NCBI GenBank assembly: GCA_003586115.2
Contig: QVOM02000115.1
Span: forward strand, 4,810,494-4,874,493
Source of the DNA: Salvator merianae
Taxonomy: Eukaryota > Chordata > Lepidosauria > Squamata > Teiidae
Length of the DNA: 64,000 bases
Direction: 5' to 3'
Shown: positions 61,701 to 64,000 of the stretch, piece by piece
How positions within the stretch are numbered: the first letter of the stretch is position 1
How the letters are laid out: each line of letters begins with the position of its first letter
The notes under the pieces: model-generated
Told to the model about the DNA's origin: nothing
Databases searched by the model: none
Seen by the model: the letters and a program-made list of their open reading frames with translations, nothing else
Made by a program: the position numbers and the translations under genes

Positions 61701-63433
61701 CTGTATATTTGCTCCTGTCAAATTTCTCCAGCATTCATACTTTAAAGTTTTGCAGAGAAAGTGACTGAGAAAACTAGGCATAATTACCTATGCCGGGGGG
61801 AGAAACTGGGTTGTGACTGACACAACATGTTTCATCATGGTAAACTGAGATTGGACCCATAACGGATCAAAGTCTATCATACCACCCACCTAGTTTTGAC
61901 AGCTGTCCCTACTCAGTTGTACTTTCTGAAGCTTTGAATTGCAAGCACAATGTATATATATGTTACATTAAGGACAGCATTCAATTCTATTCCTAAACTC
62001 TTTGGTGGATACTTCAAAATCTTCTACCTGATAAGTGATTTTTTTTCTCATTAAAGCTCTGTATAATAGCTCTGTGCAGGTCAGATGTGGCAGGAACAGT
62101 TTGTTACCAAGCATATTAGATTCCCTAAATTCAGTAAAGATTTGCATTTGTAACTCCTCTGTTCAATGTCTATTTAAATGACCAAGAATCTTCATTACAT
62201 TCTATCAAGAGGCATCCCTGCCGCCATTATGACCATCAATGCAAAGCAGTCATCTCAGCTTTTGTATGGGAAAAGTCACCTTCTCAGGGTCTATGCAATG
62301 CCCAGGCATACTATTGAAGAGCTTTGTTTAACAATTTCAAACTGTAACTCAAATGCTGTGGTACTAATGGAGACAAGTCAACCATCTCTTGAATTTAGAG
62401 CATAGATGCCAGCCATAAAATGCTGGTTTCAAATTTAAGTGTTCAAAAGCACCCCTGGGTTATTTTATCTTCTCTGAGAGGATATTTTTGTTACCTCTTG
62501 GCAAAACTTCTTAGTGCAGAAATCTACCACATTGGTCTATCTCCCCAAACAATTTGTTTTAAAAGGTTATAAGCCAGCCATGTTACTTATCAAACAAATA
62601 CTTTGGGATACTGCATCCCAAAGACTGATAGCTAAAGTTCATCCTGTTCACCTACTTATTCTGGTATCAATTATAATAATGACTTATAACTTGATATTTA
62701 AAAACTATAACTTGATGTAACTATCATTTTGTCTTCACTAAGGCTAGACTAAATGTTTTACCATCTCAGGTTCTGTTGATTGATTTCAGGGCATTTTTTT
62801 TTTTTTTTACTAAAAAATCTGTTTATGCAATGATTCTGAGATTAAAACAGTACAACATGTATTATTAGCTTGTTATTTTTATGTTGATCTGAGAGAAAAG
62901 TTTATCTGGCCACTGTTAAAAACCTTTTCATAAAAACTTGTTATTGACTAATAATCATCTCAGCTTGTCCTTTTTCTTTTCTTATGACTAAAGCTTGAAT
63001 GGACGAGTGTTATGGGTTGATGTTATTTATGTAGTTTTATCATTGCTTTATATATTTTTTAAATTGTATCTTAGTTTGACTGATTAATTTATATGTGCAA
63101 TATTTGAATCTTATCCCTCCTCCAGTGATCCTACTATAGTCCATAATTTTAAAATCTTAGCAAACTATATAGAATTATCAAGTTTCTAAAAAGGAATTAA
63201 TGCTATTTCTAAGATGTCTTAACAAGATCTACAATTCATTACAAATTGTAATAAATCAATGAAAATGAGGTACTTGTATTAACAAGTAACGTAACAAAAG
63301 AAAGAATAATATTCTATATAAAAATTAGATGGTAATAATAATATTTCATTAAAAACCATCAACTTACCATTTTGTTATCATTAACAATCATAAGCTCCAG
63401 ATATTTCATTTCTTCAAATACGCTACGTGGTGC
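13502..63433 (-). CDS. ADAM23: ADAM23-like gene, partial (17 coding exon positions, 5' and 3' ends missing)
   Basis: The joined exons encode a reprolysin-like domain without the zinc-binding histidines, a disintegrin domain, an ADAM cysteine-rich domain, an EGF-like domain and a transmembrane segment. Family-specific stretches such as [48 protein letters not shown] and KVCSGHG followed by [10 protein letters not shown] fit ADAM23 better than its paralogues ADAM22 and ADAM11. ADAM23 is a type I membrane protein of neurons; it is not a protease but an adhesion partner and LGI1-family receptor. Exon phases agree at all joins, and 1,589 coding bases lie in the window. The signal peptide, prodomain and furin-site exons should lie to the right of the window. 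The short cytoplasmic-tail exon was searched for left of the last transmembrane exon and not found. An assembly-type duplication repeats two exons. The identification rests on recalled family sequence, not on an alignment. Confidence 0.95.
15148..15173. repeat. AC dinucleotide microsatellite
   Basis: About 13 AC units in the intron between the alternative transmembrane exons. Confidence 0.95.
15474..15619. mobile_element. Palindromic MITE, CTACCTCCA ends
   Basis: The left arm (CTACCTCCAGATGTTACTTA onward) is inverted at the right (TAAGTAAGCAACATATGGAGG). Internal pairing continues through GCTATTTTTGGATATTCCGG. Flanks GATTTAGG and GTTTAGAG share TTTAG, a possible decayed 8-bp target duplication. 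No open frame. Confidence 0.75.
17422..17512 (-). CDS. ADAM23: ADAM23 alternative transmembrane exon (beta-type)
   Basis: This 91-bp exon (phase 1 to 2) encodes [20 protein letters not shown] then IFGGTGWGI. The hydrophobic run [17 protein letters not shown] can span a membrane. The acceptor is TGTACAG and the donor GTAAGC. It has exactly the same length and phases as the exon at 13,502-13,592, shares the pattern ATN.(L)IG..AG.ILA...GGTGWG with it, and is probably used instead of it. I take it to correspond to the beta isoform described for mammalian ADAM23; the alpha/beta assignment is inferred from the closeness of the other exon to the canonical protein. Confidence 0.93.
17898..18044. repeat. 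Inverted repeat / palindromic element, hairpin-forming
   Basis: The left arm (CACCTTCAAAG, AGAGAACATATCAGC, AAAGTGACT, CCTTCCACATTAT) is found inverted at the right (ATAATGTGGAAGG, AGTCACTTTG, GTGTTCTCT, CAAAGGTGG). The loop is about 20 nt. It could be a MITE; no target duplication was confirmed. Confidence 0.8.
18243..18275. repeat. ATT then GTT trinucleotide microsatellite
   Basis: Three ATT units followed by about seven GTT units. Just to the right, ATTTATATCCCATCCTTCACC resembles the tail of a minus-strand L2-like LINE. Confidence 0.9.
19208..19243. repeat. AC then AT dinucleotide microsatellite
   Basis: Compound ACACAC / ATATAT tract. Confidence 0.95.
19590..20632 (+). mobile_element. 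L2/CR1-clade LINE fragment, reverse transcriptase remnant and 3' tail
   Basis: Translated pieces include [29 protein letters not shown] and [11 protein letters not shown], where YADD is the reverse transcriptase catalytic motif. Stops and frameshifts break the frame. It ends in a GAAATTCAGTAAATAAATAAATAA tail typical of L2-type elements. Dead copy. Confidence 0.85.
21079..21112. repeat. ATG trinucleotide microsatellite
   Basis: About eleven ATG/GAT units. Read on the other strand they give a poly-His frame without coding support. Confidence 0.95.
21440..21640 (+). mobile_element. L2-type LINE 3' fragment
   Basis: CAGAAGGCTTTTCCATACCAG, GCCCATGGAATAAACTTCC and the run to TTTTAAAACACTGATGG resemble the 3' untranslated segment of L2-like LINEs in squamates. 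The copy is diverged and the assignment tentative. Confidence 0.45.
23017..23196. mobile_element. Short MITE of GGSCCTTTCTGCACTT family with 3-bp TSD
   Basis: This 180-bp element has ends GACCCTTTCTGCACTTG and, read from the right, GGCCCTTTCTGCACTTG. Trinucleotide AAT flanks both sides (23,014-23,016 and 23,197-23,199). The inner arms (CCTTATTCCAGATTATATC) are also inverted. There is no coding capacity. Confidence 0.8.
23395..24760 (-). mobile_element. L2/CR1-clade LINE fragment (reverse transcriptase and 3' region)
   Basis: Minus-strand translation gives [38 protein letters not shown] and, further 3', [20 protein letters not shown]. These are reverse transcriptase and C-terminal segments of squamate L2/CR1-type LINEs. 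The element is broken by stops, and the 3' region extends to AAATACATAAAATA near 23,400. A 13-bp tandem (CACTCAGACCCCT) lies at 24,686-24,718. Confidence 0.85.
25939..25992. repeat. TAGTAATGGTAG minisatellite
   Basis: Several imperfect copies of AGTAATGGTAGTAT. Confidence 0.85.
26491..27008. mobile_element. DNA transposon copy, GGCCTTTCTGCACTT-end family
   Basis: The left end is GGCCCTTTCTGCACTTAC and the right end GCAAGTGCAGAAAGGCC. The interior has AAAATGGCTTCCCC, CCTCTCTAGTCCGCAC and related family phrases. It is about 0.5 kb, with no transposase frame. The 3-bp flanks do not match here. Confidence 0.75.
27605..27716 (-). CDS. ADAM23: ADAM23 exon w16: EGF-like domain and juxtamembrane linker
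   Basis: This 112-bp exon (phase 0 to 1) encodes [20 protein letters not shown] then [17 protein letters not shown]. The CxCxxxWxGxDC pattern is the EGF-like domain found in ADAMs, and the charged tail is the juxtamembrane stalk. The acceptor is TTTTAG. The donor is a non-optimal GTTTGT. The exon ends one base into a codon, which either transmembrane exon can complete (GGT for Gly with the alpha exon, GTG for Val with the beta exon). Confidence 0.95.
27717..29084. other. Intron between ADAM23 exons w16 and w15
   Basis: About 1.4 kb. A palindromic DNA transposon of the CTGTACACACTTTT type covers roughly 28,124-28,560; nothing else was recognised. Confidence 0.8.
28124..28560. mobile_element. 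Non-autonomous DNA transposon related to copies at 46.5 and 50.1 kb
   Basis: It opens GGGGTCTGTACACACTTTTC and closes ATTCCAAGTAGGTAAGTC. The interior has CTCACTAG.GAAGTGCATC and GTGCTCCACAGCTG motifs, CATGGCAGAGGCC and CCATGGCACAGATGG, shared with the copy at 46,495-46,920. Partly inverted-repeat structure; no real gene. Confidence 0.65.
29085..29253 (-). CDS. ADAM23: ADAM23 exon w15: cysteine-rich to EGF-like junction
   Basis: This 169-bp exon (phase 2 to 0) encodes [20 protein letters not shown], then [20 protein letters not shown], then [16 protein letters not shown]. It ends exactly before the EGF-like core. NIS is an N-glycosylation sequon. The first full residue is Cys (TGT) where ADAM22 and ADAM23 normally have Gly in NCSG, adding an unpaired cysteine. 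The acceptor is CCTAG and the donor GTAAGT. Confidence 0.96.
29745..29864 (-). CDS. ADAM23: ADAM23 exon w14: cysteine-rich domain
   Basis: This 120-bp exon (phase 2 to 2) reads [20 protein letters not shown] then [27 protein letters not shown] is the conserved core of the cysteine-rich domain. The acceptor is TTACAG and the donor GTGTGT. Confidence 0.95.
30095..31560 (-). mobile_element. BovB (RTE) LINE fragment, 3' part
   Basis: The minus-strand frame at 30,490-30,684 reads [40 protein letters not shown] and [14 protein letters not shown], the distinctive BovB reverse-transcriptase C-terminal region. The next segment gives [20 protein letters not shown]. The 3' end carries TCCAACTCTTTGTGACCCCA, the BovB 3' signature. 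The copy is frameshifted and split at about 30,938-31,108 by another repeat. Confidence 0.9.
30938..31108 (+). mobile_element. Retroelement 3' end inserted in the BovB copy
   Basis: It begins TTTGCAGGGAGTCGAAAGCA and ends GATCCAGCAGGGCTCCTCTT then ATGTTCTTATGTTC, a common 3' end in squamate genomes (LINE-like). It divides the BovB fragment, so it inserted later. Confidence 0.75.
31759..31790. repeat. AT dinucleotide microsatellite
   Basis: About 16 AT units just downstream of exon w13 in transcript sense. Confidence 0.95.
31813..31918 (-). CDS. ADAM23: ADAM23 exon w13: cysteine-rich domain
   Basis: This 106-bp exon (phase 1 to 2) encodes [20 protein letters not shown] then [26 protein letters not shown] is strongly conserved in ADAM22 and ADAM23. 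The acceptor is CATTAG and the donor GTAAGT. An AT dinucleotide tract lies just downstream in the intron. Confidence 0.96.
32488..32745 (-). mobile_element. L2-type LINE 3' end
   Basis: It starts with TTTATTTATTTGTTTATTTG (the complementary tail), then CCTGGAAATTCCAGGGCAGA and GAAGAGGTGCATTTTAACCAG, phrases shared with the 3' region of the LINE at 23.4 kb. Confidence 0.75.
33890..34225 (+). mobile_element. L2-type LINE 3' segment
   Basis: TCACTGTGAAGTGCTGATAT, then TAATCCTTAAAGCTCTGTAC, resembles the conserved region before the 3' end of L2-like LINEs. Diverged, no open frame. Confidence 0.6.
34234..34610 (-). mobile_element. CAGCAGGGCTC-end retroelement, minus strand
   Basis: It opens GAACATAAGAGGAGCCCTGC, then TGGATTGGGCCATGGCC and CACACAGTGGCC. 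This is the reverse of the ends seen at 30,938 and 48,820, but longer, reaching a segment near ACCCTCTGGGTGAAAAAAAT. Confidence 0.8.
34622..34705. mobile_element. Half of a short MITE (same family as 23.0 kb)
   Basis: TTCCAGAATAGGGACCTGTC and the right end CAGTTCAGAAAGGGCC match half of the element at 23,017-23,196. Confidence 0.65.
34894..34957 (-). CDS. ADAM23: ADAM23 exon w12: start of cysteine-rich domain
   Basis: This 64-bp exon (phase 0 to 1) encodes [20 protein letters not shown] then S. GxCYxGxCxTRxxQCxxIWG is the hallmark opening of the ADAM cysteine-rich domain. The acceptor is ATTTAG and the donor GTAGGT. Confidence 0.96.
34958..37297. other. Intron between ADAM23 exons w12 and w11
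   Basis: About 2.3 kb. A minus-strand LINE fragment occupies 36,120-36,900. Between 34,958 and 36,100 nothing was recognised beyond a small local repeat (AACTGGACAACATTTG, twice near 35,147-35,182). Confidence 0.75.
36120..36900 (-). mobile_element. L2/CR1-clade LINE fragment with reverse transcriptase motif
   Basis: The minus-strand frame reads [20 protein letters not shown] then [24 protein letters not shown] stands where the catalytic YADD is normal, so the active site is mutated. SKLKLNPDR follows. Dead, 5'-truncated copy. Confidence 0.85.
37298..37348 (-). CDS. ADAM23: ADAM23 exon w11: end of disintegrin domain
   Basis: This 51-bp exon (17 codons, phase 0 to 0) encodes [17 protein letters not shown], the conserved CP.N.(Y/H)..DG..C ending of ADAM disintegrin domains. 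The acceptor is TTTCAG and the donor GTATGG. Confidence 0.95.
37595..37736. mobile_element. Near-perfect palindromic MITE (142 bp), GGGCCTTTCTGCACTT ends
   Basis: The left arm GGGCCTTTCTGCACTTTCTA is mirrored exactly at the right, and pairing continues through CCTTAGAATGGGAT and CAGCTGCTCCTGGTA to a short loop. AGA flanks both ends (CAGAG if the element is taken one base shorter). High arm identity implies a young insertion. Confidence 0.9.
37855..38578. mobile_element. Larger DNA transposon (724 bp), GGCCATTTCCGCACTT ends, 3-bp TSD
   Basis: The left end GGCCATTTCCGCACTTGCC pairs with the right end GGTAAGTGCGGAAAAGGCC. AGA flanks both sides (37,852-37,854 and 38,579-38,581). It is related to the TTTCTGCACTT family. 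The interior has no transposase frame. Confidence 0.75.
39272..39352 (-). CDS. ADAM23: ADAM23 exon w10: disintegrin loop
   Basis: This 81-bp exon (phase 0 to 0) encodes [20 protein letters not shown] then CTGDSGQ. It carries the disintegrin loop. In mammalian ADAM23 the sequence AVNECDIT has been implicated in alpha-v beta-3 integrin binding; here it is AVNDCDIT, a conservative Glu-to-Asp change. The residue after CR is Phe rather than the usual Asp. The acceptor is TTCTAG and the donor GTAGGT. Confidence 0.95.
40735..41140. mobile_element. DNA transposon copy, TTTCTGCACTT-end family
   Basis: Left end GGCATTTCTGCACTTACCTG; the interior has CCTGGCCTCAGTGCCC and GGGACCCTATTTCAGCAACG, then GTCTCTCTAGTCCACACCAG. 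The right end is degraded. Confidence 0.65.
41420..41705 (+). mobile_element. L2-type LINE 3' end (left duplicate)
   Basis: GGGCCTTTTCAGTGGTGGCC, CCAGACTGTGGAACACTC and CCTGAGACCTACGGGTATAG lead into an AAATAAATAAATAAATAA tail. A second, identical copy at 43,085-43,370 belongs to the duplicated block. Confidence 0.85.
42086..42175 (-). CDS. ADAM23: Duplicate copy of ADAM23 exon w9
   Basis: This is identical to the w9 exon 1,665 bp to the right, including acceptor and GTGAGT donor. This left copy is continuous with w10, whereas the right copy is continuous with w7, so a correct single-copy locus would be a merge across the N at 42,919. Confidence 0.65.
42501..42572 (-). CDS. ADAM23: Duplicate copy of ADAM23 exon w8
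   Basis: This is identical in sequence and splice sites to the w8 exon 1,665 bp to the right. It lies in the left copy of a near-perfect tandem block separated by one N, so one of the two w8 exons is probably an assembly artefact. If the duplication were real, w8-w9-w8-w9 would remain in frame and lengthen the disintegrin domain by 54 residues. Confidence 0.6.
42919..42919. other. Single ambiguous base (assembly join)
   Basis: This N is the only non-ACGT character noticed, and it sits exactly between the two copies of the duplicated block, as expected of a collapsed minimal gap placed by an assembler. Confidence 0.9.
43085..43370 (+). mobile_element. L2-type LINE 3' end (right duplicate)
   Basis: Identical to the copy at 41,420-41,705, offset by 1,665 bp, as part of the duplicated block. 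Confidence 0.85.
43751..43840 (-). CDS. ADAM23: ADAM23 exon w9 (right copy): disintegrin domain
   Basis: This 90-bp exon (phase 0 to 0) encodes [20 protein letters not shown] then [10 protein letters not shown]. Seven of the first half's cysteines match the ADAM disintegrin pattern, and NET is an N-glycosylation sequon. The donor is GTGAGT. It has an identical copy at 42,086-42,175. Confidence 0.93.
44166..44237 (-). CDS. ADAM23: ADAM23 exon w8 (right copy): start of disintegrin domain
   Basis: This 72-bp exon (phase 0 to 0) encodes [20 protein letters not shown] then GFQT, the first disulfide-rich segment of the disintegrin domain. The acceptor is TTTTAG and the donor GTGAGG. An identical copy occurs 1,665 bp to the left within the duplicated block. 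This right-hand copy is continuous with w7. Confidence 0.93.
44238..45581. other. Intron between ADAM23 exons w8 and w7
   Basis: About 1.3 kb, with the transposon at 44,509-44,830. The remainder shows no recognised feature. Confidence 0.8.
44509..44830. mobile_element. DNA transposon copy, CTTTCTGCAC-end family
   Basis: Left end AGGACCTTTCTGCACCTACC, then TCTGGATCAGGCAATC, CTGGCCTCAGAGCCC and GGACCCATTTCAGAGG. The left 75 bp of the same element also stand at 42,844-42,918, where the left duplicate breaks off. Confidence 0.7.
45582..45681 (-). CDS. ADAM23: ADAM23 exon w7: end of pseudo-metalloprotease domain
   Basis: This 100-bp exon (phase 2 to 0) encodes [20 protein letters not shown] followed by [13 protein letters not shown]. 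It links the protease-like fold to the disintegrin domain. The acceptor is TTTCAG and the donor GTTAGG. A 162-codon open frame of unknown nature ends only 75 bp upstream of this exon. Confidence 0.96.
45757..46245 (-). other. 162-codon open frame in an ADAM23 intron, unidentified
   Basis: This is the longest open frame in the window, on the ADAM23 sense strand. A hydrophobic segment ([20 protein letters not shown]) is followed by an acidic part ([20 protein letters not shown]). It ends 75 bp before exon w7. No start context, splice signals or homology that I recognise support it. It could be a chance frame, a decayed retrocopy or an unannotated exon. Confidence 0.2.
46495..46920. mobile_element. 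Non-autonomous DNA transposon (426 bp)
   Basis: Left end GGGCCTGTTTACACTTTAG and right end GGTAAAGTGCAAAAAGGTCC are imperfect inverted repeats. The interior pairs with the copies at 28.1 and 50.1 kb. The 3-bp flanks CTA and TTA are near-matching. Confidence 0.7.
46946..47146. mobile_element. hAT-like MITE (201 bp), GC-rich palindrome with perfect 8-bp TSD
   Basis: Ends CAGCGGTGGTGGCCGGC and, from the right, CAGTGGCAGCCGCCGGC are followed by CTTTAAGCC.GGGTGTTCG on both arms. The direct repeat GTTACCAT at 46,938-46,945 and 47,147-47,154 is perfect. The arms contain GGCCTCCGTACTGCC inverted around a short loop. GC content is far above its surroundings. Confidence 0.92.
48180..48231 (-). CDS. 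ADAM23: ADAM23 exon w6: pseudo-metalloprotease domain
   Basis: This 52-bp exon (phase 1 to 2) reads, with the split codons, [18 protein letters not shown]. Its cysteines form the C-terminal disulfides of the metalloprotease-like fold, and the methionine in CIM occupies the Met-turn position typical of metzincins. The acceptor is TTTAG and the donor GTAAGT. Confidence 0.95.
48815..49070 (+). mobile_element. CAGCAGGGCTC-type retroelement 3' region, truncated end
   Basis: AGCCTAGATGGTTTTAAGAA, GACATTGGACAAATTCATGG and TTTGCAGGGGTTCAAAAGCA match the family seen at 30.9 and 34.2 kb. The final TCTTATGTTC end is replaced by diverged sequence (GATCCAGTGGAATTTCTCTT). Confidence 0.75.
49510..49727. 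mobile_element. DNA transposon right half, TGCAGAAAGGCCC end
   Basis: CAGCTCCAAAGCTCACGTGA, GTCTGGAACAGCATCACC and the right end GGTAAATGCAGAAAGGCCC match the family at 8.2 and 12.4 kb. Confidence 0.65.
49809..49899 (-). CDS. ADAM23: ADAM23 exon w5: degenerate active-site exon
   Basis: This 91-bp exon (phase 0 to 1) encodes [20 protein letters not shown] followed by [11 protein letters not shown]. In catalytic ADAMs this position carries HExxHxxGxxH. Here the aligned residues are Q, S, Q, G and W, so the three zinc ligands and the catalytic glutamate are all absent while the glycine turn remains. This agrees with the known non-proteolytic nature of ADAM23. The acceptor is CCAACAG and the donor GTATGT. 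Confidence 0.96.
50060..50445. mobile_element. Non-autonomous DNA transposon copy
   Basis: The interior has GCAGCCATTTGCACTTCGAG and CATGACAGCAGCTGCAAC, and the right end reads ACAGGTAAGTGAGAACAGGC. Related to the copies at 28.1 and 46.5 kb. Ends are approximate. Confidence 0.5.
51128..51720. mobile_element. DNA transposon copy, TCCACACTTACCTC end
   Basis: Left end TAGTTCCACACTTACCTCCC and right end GGCTAGTGCGGAAAGGC are loosely inverted and resemble the 724-bp element near 38 kb (TTTCCGCACTTGCC). No transposase. Confidence 0.55.
52259..52343 (-). CDS. ADAM23: ADAM23 exon w4: pseudo-metalloprotease domain
   Basis: This 85-bp exon (phase 2 to 0) completes a split serine codon, then reads [20 protein letters not shown] and ends [11 protein letters not shown] is a possible N-glycosylation sequon. 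The acceptor is TTAAG with little pyrimidine tract, and the donor is GTAACC, so both splice signals are weaker than those of the neighbours. The reading frame and homology still make the exon secure. Confidence 0.94.
52344..54711. other. Intron between ADAM23 exons w4 and w3
   Basis: About 2.4 kb. Apart from the GAA tract, nothing was recognised. Confidence 0.75.
52362..52388. repeat. GAA trinucleotide tract near exon w4
   Basis: AGGAAGAAGAAGAAGAAG lies about 20-45 nt upstream of the w4 acceptor in transcript sense, where it reads CTTCTT and serves as a pyrimidine-rich stretch. Confidence 0.85.
54712..54878 (-). CDS. ADAM23: ADAM23 exon w3: pseudo-metalloprotease domain
   Basis: This 167-bp exon (phase 0 to 2) encodes 55 residues plus two bases, including [20 protein letters not shown] and [20 protein letters not shown]. 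The acceptor CACAG and donor GTATGT are canonical. The loop after ETW ([14 protein letters not shown]) differs from my recollection of the mammalian residues (TEKDQIDITTNPVQ), so it is the most diverged part of this domain, as expected for a surface loop. Confidence 0.95.
55078..55232. mobile_element. Short transposon-like segment, GCCAGTTCCACACT end
   Basis: GCCAGTTCCACACTGGCATG at the left resembles the TTCCACACTT ends elsewhere, and CCACCCTAGCGTGCAGAAAGG lies inside. The right end is not clear. Confidence 0.4.
57195..57539. mobile_element. DNA transposon with AGACTGTTGGG inverted ends (345 bp)
   Basis: Left AGACTGTTGGGCGCTTCCCT and right, inverted, AGACTGTTGGGTGCTTTCCC, continuing with AACAAGTC on both arms for about 50 bp. 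Target duplication is not clear. A family different from the others in the window. Confidence 0.8.
58010..58565. mobile_element. DNA transposon copy interrupted by CR1
   Basis: TCCTGGCCTCAGAG before the CR1 and CTCTGGGGATCCTTTTCAGC after it join into the family phrase seen at 44.7 kb. The right end near ACCAGAAAGGAGTCTC is degraded, and the left end is approximate. Confidence 0.65.
58126..58322 (-). mobile_element. CR1 LINE 3' end, nested
   Basis: It starts with three copies of ATAGAATC, then GTTGGAAGGGACCTCTAGGG and CCAACCCCCTGCTCAATGC, the diagnostic CR1 3' end in reverse. It splits a DNA transposon copy. GTTC on each side may be the target duplication. Confidence 0.92.
58807..58878 (-). 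CDS. ADAM23: ADAM23 exon w2: pseudo-metalloprotease domain
   Basis: This 72-bp exon (24 codons, phase 0 to 0) encodes [19 protein letters not shown] and ends VNLVDA. It matches the helix that follows the first strand in ADAM metalloprotease domains. The acceptor is TTGTAG and the donor GTAAGT. The intron toward w1 is about 4.5 kb. Confidence 0.95.
58879..63367. other. Intron between ADAM23 exons w2 and w1
   Basis: About 4.5 kb of AT-rich sequence. A small CAG run stands near 60,226. No transposon or exon was recognised. Confidence 0.75.
63368..63433 (-). CDS. ADAM23: ADAM23 exon w1: start of pseudo-metalloprotease domain
   Basis: This 66-bp exon is read in phase 0 at both ends and encodes 22 residues, beginning [19 protein letters not shown]. 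That is the first beta strand of the reprolysin-like domain, just after the expected prodomain cleavage region. The acceptor AG is at 63434-63435 and the donor is GTAAGT. It is the most 5' exon visible; prodomain exons must lie beyond the right edge. Confidence 0.95.
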
Positions 63434-64000
63434 CTATAAGATTTAAAAACCTATCACTGGATTTTTGAAAAAGCATTTAGAGTTCCTTAATTATTTACCC
63501 ATAAATAGATTATTTACCAGTAGATATTCAGTGAAACTTGCTCAGGGATTAACACTGCACTTGGTTCATATAAATGTCATTTACAAGACCACTGATTATA
63601 ATATATTCTGGCATGCATCTTCTAATCTCCACTATCACCTTGTGAATTATATCCATGGACCACAACTCAAATTCAAAGGACCATAGGATATAGTTCATTA
63701 TTTTGGTGGTATCATCAGCCATCATAGCAAAAACTGCTAGAAGTGGTTCATAACAAAAAACAGAAAACACAGTCCAATACAAATGATACATTATGGGGGC
63801 TGGCTGTGATGCTGAACCACACCCTCCGATCACACCAACTCAGCCTCAAAAGTGAAGGGCCAAACAGACCTTCCACCCTTGTGGCTAAGTTACAGATGCA
63901 TAGATGCAACCATATTTCAGCAATTTTGGCACAATCCCTCAGTATACAATGTACTTAAGAGTCTTCCCAGTTAGAACAAAATAGATTTGCATTTCAAAAT
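63434..64000. other. Intron upstream of ADAM23 exon w1
   Basis: The start of the intron leading to the prodomain exons outside the window. Nothing was recognised. Confidence 0.8.

Overview
The window is vertebrate nuclear DNA: AT-rich, intron-dominated, and most likely from a squamate reptile (lizard or gecko). The evidence for this is a mixture of repeats: a BovB LINE fragment, L2/CR1-clade LINEs with TAAATAAA-type tails, CR1 3' ends of reptile type, and many short palindromic DNA transposons. There is no bacterial gene structure, CRISPR array or operon. Short open frames are mostly chance or repeat-derived.

One protein-coding gene dominates. On the minus strand, from about 63.4 kb down to 13.5 kb, lie 17 consecutive coding exon positions of an ADAM-family gene recognised as ADAM23, a catalytically inactive brain ADAM that binds LGI proteins and integrins. 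The 5' exons (signal peptide, prodomain) lie beyond the right edge. The terminal cytoplasmic-tail exon and 3'UTR were not found and probably lie beyond the left edge. Every exon was placed by translation plus AG/GT boundaries, and the codon phases join without conflict over 1,589 coding bases (529 codons plus 2 bases). In order the exons encode the pseudo-metalloprotease domain (63.4-45.6 kb), the disintegrin domain (44.2-37.3 kb), the cysteine-rich domain (34.9-29.1 kb), the EGF-like domain (29.1-27.6 kb), and two alternative transmembrane exons of identical length and phase (17.4 kb and 13.5 kb).

Two structural points stand out. First, the paired 91-bp transmembrane exons look mutually exclusive, matching the alternative membrane-spanning isoforms known for ADAM23. 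Second, 41,255-42,917 and 42,920-44,582 are an almost exact tandem duplication around a single N, carrying two disintegrin exons. This is most simply an assembly artefact (unmerged haplotypes), although both exons are phase 0 and a real duplication would stay in frame.

The rest is intron and flank filled with transposable elements: two hAT-like elements with perfect 8-bp target duplications, a large family of elements with termini like GGGCCTTTCTGCACTT and probable 3-bp target duplications, several other inverted-repeat elements, LINE fragments, nested insertions and microsatellites. At the far left a plus-strand 62-bp exon-like segment has strong splice signals but no recognised product. No wholly new biological system was identified. 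The most useful second looks are the transmembrane exon pair with nearby inverted repeats, two protein-like intronic frames, the orphan exon, and a Gly-to-Cys change in a conserved motif.
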